From contig VRVR01000032.1 of NCBI GenBank assembly GCA_009859145.1, forward strand, positions 28,854 to 92,853: a DNA stretch of 64,000 nucleotides, given 5' to 3'. Positions 38,994 through 50,900 of this stretch are shown here, one piece after another. The notes under the pieces were generated by a model. That model worked only from the letters and a program-made list of their open reading frames with translations. It had not been told where the DNA came from and did not search any database. Position 1 is the first letter of the stretch. The number at the start of each line of letters is the position of its first letter. The DNA comes from Andalucia godoyi. Its lineage: Eukaryota > Discoba > Jakobea > Jakobida > Andaluciidae. The translations under genes were made by a program, and so were the position numbers.

Positions 38994-41900
38994 TATTTTT
39001 ATTTTTTTTAAATTTGAATGTTGTTATTTTTCTTTCCCTGGGCTGTGCTGATCGTAATCATGTTTTCTGTTTTCTTTATTACTTGGAACTAGTTGTTATG
39101 GAATATGCACAGGGCGAACTTTTCCAGATTCTCGAAGATGATAAGAAGCTGCCTGAGGCAGAAATCAGAAGAATAGCAGTGCAGCTGGTCCGGGCGCTGC
39201 ATTACTTGCATTCTCATCGGATTATCCACCGCGATATGAAGCCACAGAATATTCTAATTGGTGCAGACGGTGCAATTAAGCTGTGTGATTTTGGATTCGC
39301 ACGAGCCATGTCGAATAACACTCTTGTGTTGACATCCATCAAAGGAACACCGCTGTATATGGCCCCTGAATTAGTGCAGGAACAGCCGTATAACCACACG
39401 GTGGATTTATGGAGTCTAGGTGTTATTTTGTATGAGTTGTATGTAGGACTGCCTCCGTTTTACACCAACAACATCTACAACCTGATTCAGATGATTCTGC
39501 GAGATTCTGTCAAGTATCCGAGCACCATGTCTTCCGAATTCCAGTCCTTCTTGCAAGGGCTATTGACCAAGTCTGCGAAGAAACGCCTTGATTGGCCAAA
39601 GCTGCTTGATCATCCTTTCGTCTCTGGAATTCCGCCGACCGAACAGCAGTACTTGAAATCTCTCGAGGAGAAGTATTTTTCTATGAGACAACGCATGCTC
39701 AAGATGGTTCAACAGTTCAATGGAAGCAATGGCGTCGTCAAGGATGCCGCCCCCAAGGCTACGGCCGCGCGCGAGAACTCTAATGTTCCGAAGGCAGCCT
39801 CGATGGAGATGGACATGGATCTTGCAGTGCATCCAAGACCGTTTAGTCCGCAGGATCAACTGTTGTCCCAGCAGCAACAGGCGGCGAACCGTCCAAACTC
39901 CGCAATGCCCTTTATTGCCAACAAGCGACCAACTTCTGCCAATCCGCCAACGTCTCAGCAGCCACAGCCACAGCCACAACAACCGCAGACCGGATCTACG
40001 AATCGCATCGTCGATTCGCCCAGAGCTCCGCAATATGGACGATTTGAAAAGATCATGTTGAATGTCCTGGATCCAAAGAATTGCCTAATGGTGTGCCGAG
40101 ACTCTGATTCGGTGGACGTGATCTTGAAGTATTTGCAAAACGAAACTTCAAAGCAGCCCTGGTCGAAAGATGTGGCGCTTTTGAACGAATTTGATGCGTG
40201 CCTCACTATCTTGCAGCGCATTCTCGCTATTCCGTTTTCAGGTAGCCCGCTCGAATCCAAAATGGAGCATATAATCCAATCGATTATCTTGGCCATGAGG
40301 ACGGCGTTGAGTGGCTGTGGTTCCCAAGATGCATCCTCTGCTCAGCAATCACAAGGTGCATTGCGGAGCTTGCTGCTGACTTGCGAAAGCGCTGCAATGA
40401 ATTGCCCGCTGGAAATGCAAGAAAATATTCTGGGCGTACAAGTCTTGCAGTTTGCGCTGCCGCTCTTCTTTTCAAAGAACAATCTATGTAAGCAATTCAA
40501 CATTACCTCGGAATGTCTGAGGCTTCTGGTGGCCCTGAGCGTGCAATCGCAGCGGTTTGCCGGGTTTTTCGAACGCGTCTACAGTGCTTTCGCCGCGCAG
40601 AATGGCATTGCAAAGCTCGCGGATCTCTGTGAAAGTCCGGTTCCCGCAGAGGTGTCCAGTTCGCTGACGTTACTGGCGCACCTTGTCCATCCCGTCGATT
40701 GCGAAACCGTGGTTGTGTTTCCGTACTCGTCGTTGACATCCACTGGTCTCTCATTTTCTAGCACGAGCTCTCGATCGCGATCGCGTCGAATTTCTCAAGA
40801 AAATGTCATTGACGTGGATTGCTCTCGACTATGCTCTCGCCTAGATGAAAAGCTGCGCGGCCCCCTCATGGAATATCAACGGAAAATCATTTCGGCGATT
40901 CTCAGTGCTAACAACAAGAGCACGAATGTCGATTTTTCAGCCCGCATTCTCTTCCAACTTATCCAATTGGGAAGCAATGCTTCCCAGTCGTCGTCATCAC
41001 CAACTCTAGACTCAGATCTTTCTTTTGGCGGCAAGTCTGCCGGGGGACAGGATTTCGATGTGTTGTCGAACGCGGCTGTTTTTGAGTTCCTTGTGTCTGC
41101 CGCAGTCCAGAAAGTCAAGAGCTTGCATGAGGCGCAGAAGGTGGATGCTGCTCTTGTTTTGTGTTTGCTGGCGTTGTCAAGAATGGAAATGGATGCAAAG
41201 AAACTGAATCTTGACCGCTCCGTTTTTGAGCGCCTAACGTCTGTGACATCCCAATTGATGAAAGGCGACGACATCATTTTGAAGAGCGCATCGTCCATGG
41301 TGGTTGGCAAAATGATGGAGAATAGCATGCTTGCTGTTCGCGGATCGGTTGCCAAGCAGTCCTATTTGCGGGACTTTTCAGAAAAACTGTCGGCACTGTT
41401 TGCAGCAGATTTCAGTGAGCAATCGGTTGTGGCGATGCGTCCCGAGGGTTTTTCTTATGGATTTGCCCAGTACGGCTTTGCGGATGGCTGGTTCTCTCTG
41501 TTCTCAAGATTCTCGCAAGGCTTGGATAATCCTTCCGATGTCGTCACGTGCATCATCAAATCGCCGTCTTTCTTTGCGGAACTTTCGCCTGCATACTTGA
41601 TTCAATGCCTGCGGTATCTCTATGAGAGCATTCCTTTCGACACGTACTTGTTCGATCCCAGGTGTGTTTCCGTTTTGATGGCCTTTTTTTCTCCAACGGT
41701 TCTTACCAACTGGCTGCGATGGCCATCTAGCCGAGGCGGGCCAGAAGTTGGGCAGGAAATCTGCACTCGCATTCTGTCCATATTCTTTTTGCCATTTGGG
41801 TCCACCACGCAGCTGTCTCCAGATCGTGTTCACTCGTATATGTCTATTCTTTCCGAGTCCCGCATTACAGATTCGCTCTTGTATTATCTGTCCAAGTTTC

Positions 41901-42751
41901 TCAGAGATCAATTTCCCGTGTCTGCGTGGGAGCTTCCAGTCAATTTGCTTTCGCGATTGGTCTTGCAAGAAGGGGATTTCGGAGATCAGTTCATGCGAGG
42001 AGTTCGTGAATTCTTTCTTCCCCCGTCTGTATTCACGCAGATTTGCCTGCAGCCGTCGGTTCCAGTCGGCTTGATTGTCGACACACTCCTCATTCTCTCT
42101 CAGCTCGCCCGGGTGTCCAAGGAGAACTATCCGTTTCTGGACGAATTGCGGATTGTCAGCCTTTTGACGGCCTTGTTTGACCACCCGTCTCCGTCAGTGG
42201 CATCCAAATCATGCAATCTTGTGGGTAACTTGTGCAGACACTCCGACTTTTTCTACTCGCACATCGGGTCGACGGATATGATTGATCGTCTGCTGAAGTG
42301 TTGTTCTCACTCGGATTCGAACACCAGGAAGTTCGCATGCTTTGCTGTTGGAAATGCAGCATTTTATCACGCGCTGTTGTACCCGCGATTGAAAACATGC
42401 ATTCCAGGAATGATTGCTTTGCTTTCCGACACTGAGGAGAAGACCCGGGCCAATGCTGCAGGTGCTCTTGGAAATTTCGTTCGCAATTCCGACAGCATTT
42501 TGGACGACATGATTGAACAGGGAACAATCAAGGCGCTGATGGCGTGCCTGTCGGATTCGAGTTCTTCTGTTCGACGGATTGCGTTGTTTTCTCTCGGGAA
42601 TTTCTGCAATTATGAGCGATCTCGGACCGCGTTGAAAACAGCGGATTTTCTTTCACGGTTAGACTCGTACATGAAGGTGCCCGAGAACGCCGCGGACAAG
42701 ACTGTCATGAAATTTGTTGACCGCATTCGTGCAAAGTTGGCAAAGAGTTGA
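38695..42751 (+). CDS. STK36: Fused/STK36 serine-threonine kinase, one intron
   Basis: Exon 1 is 38695-38929, the intron 38930-39092 (GTATGT...TAG, phase 1), exon 2 39093-42751; about 1297 aa (human STK36: 1315). The kinase domain has GEGSFG (12-17), the catalytic lysine K34, [17 protein letters not shown] spanning the splice, [29 protein letters not shown] and [13 protein letters not shown] Gln/Pro-rich linker with NRPNSAMP and KRPTSANPP follows, then a long helical repeat (armadillo/HEAT-like) region, clearest near the end ([55 protein letters not shown]). Ancestral Fused is needed for the central pair of motile cilia. The splice restores the conserved ELVVVMEYA block. Confidence 0.95.
38930..39092 (+). 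other. Intron of Fused kinase gene (163 bp)
   Basis: Donor GTATGT, acceptor TAG, phase 1. It contains an (ATT)n tract of about 10 units, as does the SF3A3 intron on its coding strand. Splicing joins EFV to VVMEYA in the kinase domain. Confidence 0.93.
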
Positions 42752-42965
42752 AAAGACCAAAAGGGGCTGCACCTTGCTCGTCTTTTTTTTTGTTTTTGTT
42801 TTTGTTTTTGTTTTTGTTTTTGAATTACTTTTATTATCATTATCATCATTTCCCCTTCCTAATTTAAGTTTTTTATTTTTTATTTTCATTATTTCATTAT
42901 TTTAATTGTTAAATTAAACAAACACACACAAACACATCCGATCAACGATGATGATCTTGTCGACG

Positions 42966-45080
42966 TCAGTTTCCGTTCATGAGTAAAGCAGGACCGTTTT
43001 GGACCAGCGAAAATACGATTCCTGTGCGACACGGCAGGTACACCAACATCGAGTAAGGACGTCCGCCGAACGGAAAGGTCTCCGCACTGTACTTCACCTT
43101 GTGATCCAGTCGGCTGTGGCCATCAAACTCGGGCGCGTCCGTATCCAGGACCACCTCGTAGACTCCCAGAGAGGGAACGCCAATTCTGTACTCCTGGTAC
43201 GACTGGGACCAGTGGAAGTTGAATGCAAACACAGTTGGACGAAGTCCGCGATCAAAAACGATCACCTTGTCTCCGTCGTGGTGACACGACACAAATCCGT
43301 AGGGCGCCGCAAGCCACTGGCACTTTTGTTCGCACCGATTCATGGCAGCATCGAACGCTTCTAGTGCACCGTAACGAAGGTTCTGGTCTGCAGGCAAGTC
43401 CCAGCGCCGCCTGCAGTGGTGGAACGACTCCCCATTTCCTGCTCTAGGAAAATCGATCCATTCTGGATGTCCAAATTCATTTCCCATGAAAGTCAGGTAT
43501 CCTTCTCCACCGAGCCCTTGCGTAATAAGCCTTGCCATCTTGTGAATCGCAATTCCTCGATCGACAACAGGCGTTCGATCAGTGAACTTCGACATGTGCG
43601 TGTACATCTCCTTGTCCATGAGCCAAAACGCGATCGTCTTGGATCCCACGAGCGCTTGATCATGACTCTCAACATATGCGATATTTGGTTCCTTGTAGCG
43701 TCGGTTGTTCAGTTGGTGGCAGATGTGACTCATGCTCCAGTCTTCGTCGCGCACTTTGGAACACAGCTCCTCCCACATATCCGGAAGACTCATTGCCAGG
43801 CGATAGTCAAAGCCAATGCCGCCGTCTTCAAATGTTCTGCACAGTCCAGGTAGTCCAGAAACATCTTCCGCGATGGTGACAATGAAAGGGTACAGTTCGT
43901 GAAGTAGCTTGTTCGCCAACATCAAATACACCACCGCACTGTAATCCAAGGAAGGACCAAAGTACGTCGAGTAGTCGCCGAAACCCACACCCATACCGTG
44001 GTGGTGATACAGCATGGACGTCACGCCGTCGAATCGGAAGCCATCAAAGCGGTACTCCTCGACCCACATGCGGAGGTTGGACAGCAAGAACCGTAGCGTC
44101 TCATACCTCCCGTAATCAAACAGTCTTGAATCCCACAATGGGTGTTCGCCTTTGAAATAGTGCTCGTCCACTGAACCGTCATACTGATTCAGACCATCGA
44201 GAACATTCTTGGAAGCGTGCGAATGCACAACATCCAGCAGCACAATGATTCCGAGCCCATGAGCAGTGTCCACCAGCTGCTTCAGTTCGTGCGGGAATCC
44301 AAAGCGTGAGGACGGCGCAAAAAAGTTCGTAACCTGGTATCCAAAGCTTGCATAGTACGCATGCTCCATCACCGCCATGATCTGAATTGCATTGTATCCA
44401 AGCCGTTTCACACGCGGCAGCACCTCCGTTGCAAACTGCAAATAAGAAGAAATCTTAGGCTCCACAGACGACATTCCAACATGGCACTCGTAGATTCGAA
44501 GGTCCTTCTTGTCAAACTGGGGCCGAGGAAACCGCCACTCAAACACCCTATCAAAATACACAAGCCCCGTATAAATCGGCTGGTCCTTTTCTTGCACACA
44601 GCGGTTCATCCATGCCGGAATCCTGTCAATCCACGAGCCATCCTTCATCTGAAACGTGATTTTCAGTCGAGAATGCTCTGCAATGCTGAGCCCGCGAAAG
44701 CTCCCCGAGAACGTCCCAAACGGATCCCGTTCCAATCGGTGAGTTTCGCGACTCCAGCCGTTAAAATCTCCAAAAATAGCAGCCGCAACTGCATTCGGCG
44801 CCCATTCTCGCACAGTCATCGATTCTCCATTTCCATTATTACTCCCAAAATGAACTCCGTATTTCTTATATGAAAAAGAAAAGGCGTCCAACGAGCCTTC
44901 GTTCTTGGATATCTCGGATTCCAAACGAAGTGTCTGCGCCATCAAATGACGAAACACACCTTCATAAGGTGCCAAGTATGCATCATCTTCAATCACCGGC
45001 AACGGTCTGCTTCTCGCTACCGTTTTTGGACTCGCAGATCGCGGGCGCACAAGCTCAGACTCTGAATCACAAGTCGACAT
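42966..45080 (-). CDS. GBE1: 1,4-alpha-glucan (glycogen) branching enzyme
   Basis: 704 residues, eukaryotic GBE1 length and layout: an N-terminal helical segment (LAPYEGVFRHLMAQ), a CBM48 domain (VREWAPNAVAAAIFGDFNGW), a GH13 barrel with YECHVGMSS, IQIMAVMEHAYYASFGYQVTN, DVVHSHASKN, nucleophile region DGFRFDGVTSM, acid/base AEDVSGLPG, and ESHDQALVG, and a C-terminal beta domain. It makes alpha-1,6 branches in cytosolic glycogen. The N-terminus carries VRPRSASPKT, a possible phosphosite. The start is the only ATG before the conserved region. It is convergent with Fused kinase. Confidence 0.98.
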   Translation of the reverse strand: MSTCDSESELVRPRSASPKTVARSRPLPVIEDDAYLAPYEGVFRHLMAQTLRLESEISKNEGSLDAFSFSYKKYGVHFGSNNGNGESMTVREWAPNAVAAAIFGDFNGWSRETHRLERDPFGTFSGSFRGLSIAEHSRLKITFQMKDGSWIDRIPAWMNRCVQEKDQPIYTGLVYFDRVFEWRFPRPQFDKKDLRIYECHVGMSSVEPKISSYLQFATEVLPRVKRLGYNAIQIMAVMEHAYYASFGYQVTNFFAPSSRFGFPHELKQLVDTAHGLGIIVLLDVVHSHASKNVLDGLNQYDGSVDEHYFKGEHPLWDSRLFDYGRYETLRFLLSNLRMWVEEYRFDGFRFDGVTSMLYHHHGMGVGFGDYSTYFGPSLDYSAVVYLMLANKLLHELYPFIVTIAEDVSGLPGLCRTFEDGGIGFDYRLAMSLPDMWEELCSKVRDEDWSMSHICHQLNNRRYKEPNIAYVESHDQALVGSKTIAFWLMDKEMYTHMSKFTDRTPVVDRGIAIHKMARLITQGLGGEGYLTFMGNEFGHPEWIDFPRAGNGESFHHCRRRWDLPADQNLRYGALEAFDAAMNRCEQKCQWLAAPYGFVSCHHDGDKVIVFDRGLRPTVFAFNFHWSQSYQEYRIGVPSLGVYEVVLDTDAPEFDGHSRLDHKVKYSAETFPFGGRPYSMLVYLPCRTGIVFSLVQNGPALLMNGN

Positions 45081-45485
45081 GTATTCTACTTCCCCTCAAC
45101 AACAACAAAACAAAACAAAACAAAACAAAACAAAACAAAACAAGAAGAAACACGTTCTTTCCCTCCACTCTTCCTTGACGAATGAAAACTGCCAATTCAA
45201 TCCAGGAAAAAGCAAGCGGAAAATGGTAAATATTGCTCTTTCCCTTTTCTTTTTTGTATTATTATTATTCTCTCTTTTTTTCCTTTATGGAAACTTTTTT
45301 GCTCTTTGAAGGGTTTATGAAAGTTCGACTAGTTCAATGGCTTCGTTGAACCTGATGGAAGAAAAAAAACCTGCGTCAACTTGCGAACAATGCGTCACGC
45401 AACTCGAAGGCGTTGCATCTATAGTACTACAGTTCCGCCGTAGACTACGGCTGCTTCATTTTCTTCATGGCCTCTGTTTCTCGGC
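45081..45485. promoter_or_regulatory. Divergent intergenic region, 405 bp
   Basis: Lies between branching enzyme and the IQ protein. It has a (CAAAA)n tract at about 45105-45142. An ATG at 45337 opens a second frame of 134 codons that overlaps the next gene; it might hide a first exon, but I found no convincing splice pair. Confidence 0.45.
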
Positions 45486-47648
45486 ATGCGCTGCTGTCGT
45501 GATTCGCTGTTTTCGTCGTGCTTGCATGTTTGGACACTCTTGTATTGCTCTCGTTTACCTAGAAGCCACAGCAGGATGCAGGAACATGAGAGCACGCAAG
45601 AAGACGAGGGCTGGAGAGTGCCTTTGTTTGGGCCGAGAATTCCGAGTTCCTCGGCGACAGATGTCTCTTTGGCAGTATCCCGAATTCGAAGAAACCGAAG
45701 TATCCATCCAGAAACGACACACTGCAGCCCAGGATTCATGACGGAGTCTCCTGTTAGGACGGCTTTGCCCCTCGGATCCGTGCAGAAACAAACGGGCCGA
45801 CCACAGCAGCCTGTTTGCGTTCCACCTCTCTCGCTGTCCGAGTCGTTCTTTGCATCGAGGGATTCTTTGATGTTCAACACATACATCGCTACGTGCCTGT
45901 CCGAGAGAACTGCTCTTGAGCCCGAAAAGAAGCCGAAAGAAAGACCAAAATGGATTCCGTCACCAAGACTGACAGTCCCTAAGAAGGACGAAGTGGCTGC
46001 AAAGACGACAGTCAGTCTCCCTTATCTGGCTTCGTACACGGGGATCCAAGACCTGTCTGCGTCTCGAATTATCCGAGCTGCCCCAAAGAATTCAGTGCAT
46101 TTGTACGCGGAGTCGCTGTCCCGCCCTCCGGTTACTGTTCCTCATCGTCATCATCGACCCGGGCCAGTACCCCTGCAAGAAACATCTGCGACGACTACGG
46201 ATGCAGACTGCCGCATATCAGGACGAAGGTATGTGAGAGAAATGCTGAGAAGCTTGCGCTCGGACAGAGAGGCTTTGATGGACTTTGATTACAGAGTATG
46301 TCAACTGCAGAAACTGGAAAAGGAGACCAAGCATGCTTCGAATACCGGTGCAGCCACTCGGCGACAGACTGTGCCGGCTTCTGTCGACTGCAAAATCGAG
46401 AGAAAGCGCAGACTTATGACAGAAAAACGAATCGAAGAAGAAATCCTGAGTGTGCACAGAATGAAGCAGCTCGAAGAATCCTTGGTGAATGCTGCAACCA
46501 AAAAGAAACTGTACGATCTCAAAAACGCGCCATCCACGCGCAAGATGGTGCGGCTGTGGTACAGAATGATTTATACGGTAAGCATTGTTCCTGCATGGAT
46601 GTCCGCCATCGAAAAGAGGAGGACCGATCGGCTGCGATACCTCATGACGCAGATCAAGGCTCGATATATACAGAGATGGTATCGTCGAGCAAGGCTCATT
46701 GCAGCCATCCGAATCATGTCTCGCTATGCGCTGTTTCTCTCCGTTCAACGACGAATTGTTCAGAAGCGTCGTGCTGTTTCAACAGTGAACTTCATCCTGA
46801 AGTCCAAGTACCGAATTCTAAAACTCCGATATGCAATTCGGAAATTCATGGTCGCGGTCCGTTTCGCACAGCGACGTCTCAGGATCCGCATGCTCTGCAT
46901 TCGCTCCAGAAAAGAGGTCTGGCACATGCAATTGCGTAATTTGGCCTCGGAATTTCTTGTCAAGGGACTGGATGCTCTCGCATTCGACGCATGCATGGAC
47001 ATGCTGCTTCAAGGTAAGCCTTTGCTGACTGTTTTAGCAGCAGCCGACGCAGCAGCCAAGCAAAAAGCATCCTTTCGTGCATCCAGCAGGGCCAAGCCAG
47101 CACCGAGTGGAAGCGTGGCTGGAACGGATGGAACGCCACCGAAATTCGAACTGAGCGAGACCATTCTCAGGATCCAAGTCGAGGAACTCTGGAGACGCCA
47201 AAAAGGAGAATGGCTGCTCTTGTGCCACCAGTATCGCCGAAAGCTTCGCGACTTTGTGGAAGAAGAAGAAAAGGCAGAAGAAGATGCCAAGCACAAGCCT
47301 GGCGCTGCAGCAAAGAATTTGACAACCGCGAAAACGAACAGTCTCCCTTTTCAAGGCGGAAAAGTCCGTCCTGATGCGAATGCCGGGGTCGTTCCGCGAA
47401 AAAGAAAGACTCTGCTGACATATGAAGAACAAGAAAAGGAACGGGTCGCAGACGCTGCTGCAGAACGGCGCCGAGATCTGCAGCGGGCTTTCGAGGAAAC
47501 GACTGGACTGCGAGAACCACGAATCCGGTATTCTTTGAAAATGGAAGAACTTGCGACTCTCGCAAAGTCCGCAGCGTCTTCGTGGGTCGCAAACATTGAG
47601 CGCCAGAAGCGACGCATGATGAACAGAGCCAAGTCCGGGCCCAGCTGA
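45486..47648 (+). CDS. IQ-motif, Arg-rich helical protein (probable cytoskeletal)
   Basis: 720 residues. The first about 210 residues are disordered. Residues 240-360 are helical and charged (MTEKRIEEEILSVHRMKQLE). Residues 360-490 are a very basic, Trp/Tyr/Arg-rich helix array with one clear IQ motif (YIQRWYRRARL) and several degenerate ones (FAQRRLRIRM). Calmodulin or EF-hand light chains bind such motifs. The C-terminal part is coiled coil and Lys/Glu-rich. Composition is typical of axonemal or basal-body proteins. No specific family. The start is uncertain: the next Met, 30 codons in (MQEHESTQEDE), is equally plausible. Confidence 0.75.
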   Translation: MRCCRDSLFSSCLHVWTLLYCSRLPRSHSRMQEHESTQEDEGWRVPLFGPRIPSSSATDVSLAVSRIRRNRSIHPETTHCSPGFMTESPVRTALPLGSVQKQTGRPQQPVCVPPLSLSESFFASRDSLMFNTYIATCLSERTALEPEKKPKERPKWIPSPRLTVPKKDEVAAKTTVSLPYLASYTGIQDLSASRIIRAAPKNSVHLYAESLSRPPVTVPHRHHRPGPVPLQETSATTTDADCRISGRRYVREMLRSLRSDREALMDFDYRVCQLQKLEKETKHASNTGAATRRQTVPASVDCKIERKRRLMTEKRIEEEILSVHRMKQLEESLVNAATKKKLYDLKNAPSTRKMVRLWYRMIYTVSIVPAWMSAIEKRRTDRLRYLMTQIKARYIQRWYRRARLIAAIRIMSRYALFLSVQRRIVQKRRAVSTVNFILKSKYRILKLRYAIRKFMVAVRFAQRRLRIRMLCIRSRKEVWHMQLRNLASEFLVKGLDALAFDACMDMLLQGKPLLTVLAAADAAAKQKASFRASSRAKPAPSGSVAGTDGTPPKFELSETILRIQVEELWRRQKGEWLLLCHQYRRKLRDFVEEEEKAEEDAKHKPGAAAKNLTTAKTNSLPFQGGKVRPDANAGVVPRKRKTLLTYEEQEKERVADAAAERRRDLQRAFEETTGLREPRIRYSLKMEELATLAKSAASSWVANIERQKRRMMNRAKSGPS

Positions 47649-47970
47649 CAACGGACATCTCGCTCCCCATGCCCCTCACTTCTCCCTCCCCCGCCTTTCT
47701 GCTCTGCTCTGCTCCGTGTTCCGGCGGCTGTAAAATCTGTCCGTTTGGATTTTTTGTATTTCCTCTTTCGTCTTCATCAGAACTTTTCATTCTTCCATAT
47801 AAATTATCCATTTAACGATTGAACGAAAACTCATTTTCATACATACATACTCTACGTATAATTAATTTGCTGATTTTTGAATTTTACAGGAAGGGAGGGT
47901 TTGATTTCTTGAAAAGCGAGTACTCAGATATTGTGTGATTGGTCGGCTTTTCGAATGTCCGAGTGCTTGA
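47649..47970. other. Intergenic region, 322 bp
   Basis: Lies between two plus-strand genes. No recognised feature. Confidence 0.4.
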
Positions 47971-50900
47971 ATGGTGACGGATCTCGACAGAATAGCCAAG
48001 ACGGCTCTTGATGGAACATTTCAGAGCGCATTGATCGCAAGTCGGCAGCTTCGCACGCTGGTCAAAGACGAAGGAAAGCGCCGCCGACTGCTGACATATG
48101 ATCATGTTCTACGGGCGATTGTAGCGATTGGAAAACACGAAAATGATGATGTTCAAAGAGACCTGTCTATTGCACTCCACTCCATTTCCAAGGCTGCTCC
48201 AGACGGGTTTGAGCGGTTTGCTTCCGAGTTTAATGGCTTTTCTGTCATTGCAGCGTTGCTCCGTGCGTCTGACCAGCAATGCCTTCTGTACGCTGCTCGG
48301 ACTGTCACGAATATCGCATCCGTAACCTCGCTGATCCACTTGCTCATTGCGCAAGGGTGCGTGCTGCCGCTGGTGGGCATCTTGAAATCGGTTCGGTTGG
48401 CGGTTAAGATCAGAGTGGCTGGAATCCGAGCGTTGGGAAGCCTGTGCCACGGCCCAGTCGCGGTCCGCATGCTCACGATCTGGGCAGTTCCGCCTGCCCT
48501 TGAGCTGGTCACGAAGATTGGCAGCTGCGATGACGATGGCAATGAGTATGTTACGAATGCGCGTTCGTTGGACACTGTTAGCTTCGACGGGTCGAGGCAG
48601 CTCAACAGTTCGACGTTTGCGGGACACATGTCCGGTGTAATTCTGGACGATGAATGGAAGGGGCTCCGATCCTTGCCAGAATCGACCACAACTTCCGCAT
48701 TGCCTTCGCGTCCACAGTCTGCGAATCCAGTGATTCGAGTGACGCGGGACTCGAAAGATTCGCGATACAGTTCACTCAATTTGGACGACTTAAGATTGAG
48801 CCCGAGTCCGAAAAGGGGGTTTTCGGAAAGTGACTTTTTGTCAAAAATCGGTTCCAATAGAACCTCGTTGTTTTCGAGCGCTTCTCCTTCAAGGAATGGC
48901 ATGAATGGGACAGCAACGACGGGGGCAACTAATAGCGGCGTTTCGTCTGCCATCCGTTCGCAGATCTGCGAGTCCTTTGTGCTGTGGTGCTCGAACGAAA
49001 GAATGGTGAGCACCATGCTGGACACGTACAAGGATGTCGGGAGAGTGCTTCTTTCCGTATCAGTAGCGGACCCAGATGTGATTGTCCGTAGACAGGCGCT
49101 TTCTGCGTGCAGAGAAATCACATGCTTCAAAAAGGGCGTTCGTTGTGTTCTCAGCGGAGTCGCAGAGCACGTCTCCTTGATGAAACAGGCGCTTTTGCAA
49201 GTTCCTGCAGATTCTGATTTTGATGTTCGACATGCATTTGTAATCATGCTGGAGCATTGTCTAGAGCTGCGGCCGAGTTCACTTTCTGATGTCGTCTCGG
49301 GAGAGACGTTTTTTGATATTGAAAAGATCATCTTGTCGAACATGTCGATTTCGCTGGCTCTGGCTGTCCTCCGGTCGTCATCCAACACACCCATGCTATC
49401 CCGCATCGTTGTCGGCAGTCTTGCAGAGCGATGGTCCGAACTGTGCATTCATGCCCATCCCTTTGAACGAAACAACATTGTGTCCGGTCTCTTGTCGGCT
49501 TTGCGGAATGCAGCAAATTCTGGTACGAAGCTGAATGTAGTGAAGTCCCTCGAGCGAATGCTTACTGTCGATCCAGAATTTGCAACACGAACGGTGAAAT
49601 TAGAAGGATTTCAGATTTTGCTGTCTATGCTCAATGCTCGTGTGTCTCCTGCCACGCGTGTGACATCTGCCCGCTGCTTGATGCATTTGTCGTTGTTTAT
49701 GAGTCTCGACAATTTAGCAGCCGGGTCTCTTTCTCCGATGGCTTCCCTGCTGGAGGAGGCACACAAGAATTACTCCACGAAGCCGGCACCTGGATTAGGG
49801 GTGGTCGGTGCGCGAGGAACGTCGACATCGTCCTTGCTTTCTGTGATTTCTGCGTCGGGCTCCAGGGGAAAGAAGACTATGCACACACCGGGGTCGTCGT
49901 TTGACACCGCTGAATCGGATTCTACAGAGCCGTCACCTCGTGGGAATTTAGCTAAAGATGTGAGCCGATACACGTCTCTGAATGGCAGCTTGACCGCAAA
50001 TGGAGAGAACGACGACATTTCTGTTGCAACTCCTGCTTTCTGGCACACGTGCATTTGTGTGACCCTTGAAACGTTTTTGCGGCTATCCAAGCTGGGAGCA
50101 GACATGAGAACACGGATTCTCTCTCGCGGAGTTTTGCCGTATGTTATCCAGCTGTCGAAAACCCAGGATCTTGCGCTGCTGCTGCTTGGAGTGTTCATCG
50201 AGGACAAGCTAGCCCTCAGTTCTTTTGACTCGGCAAGTATCGTCCAAGTTTTGGCAGACAGATTCGCGACTGGGCAGATCCCTTCGGGTGTGGCGTTACC
50301 GTTTGTGCGCACCTTGGGGTATGTTGGTGATGTTGCCGAGAATTTACTGGTGAAAATTTTCACAGCAGACTGGACTGCATTTTCCTTCATGACGGCTGCT
50401 GCGGAGACTCCGAAATCCGCCATGACGCCAAGCGCGGAGCTTTCTTCGCCGTCGCATCAACAGTCATCCGTTTCATCTTCTTACAACCCGACGAAAACGC
50501 TCTCTCGTGCCTTCTCCGTGTTTTCGCGCAAAAGGGAGGAAGCTGTCGCGATTCCGGAGCCTCCGGTGACAACCTCTCCGAGTTCCAATGCCCCGAATTG
50601 GTCGTTGTGCATGCAGAACGCAGCTTCGGCTTTTACAATGATTCAATTCCGACGGGACCTATTTCGGGCGCTGCAGCCCCTCGCGGATAAACCGCAGTTC
50701 ATCACCCAGTGCGGCTCCATTGCTGTTCAGTGGTTTTTCCAACTCGGCGATGCAGCCCTTGCGCACTTGTGTATTCCCGTGATTGCCTATGCAAAAACAA
50801 ACCCCGAGTTTGCAAGCACAATCACCACAGTCGCCAAGAACCTGTCGCTGGAATCACTGGAATCAGCTCTACGGCAGAAGATCATTTCAAACGGAGGATC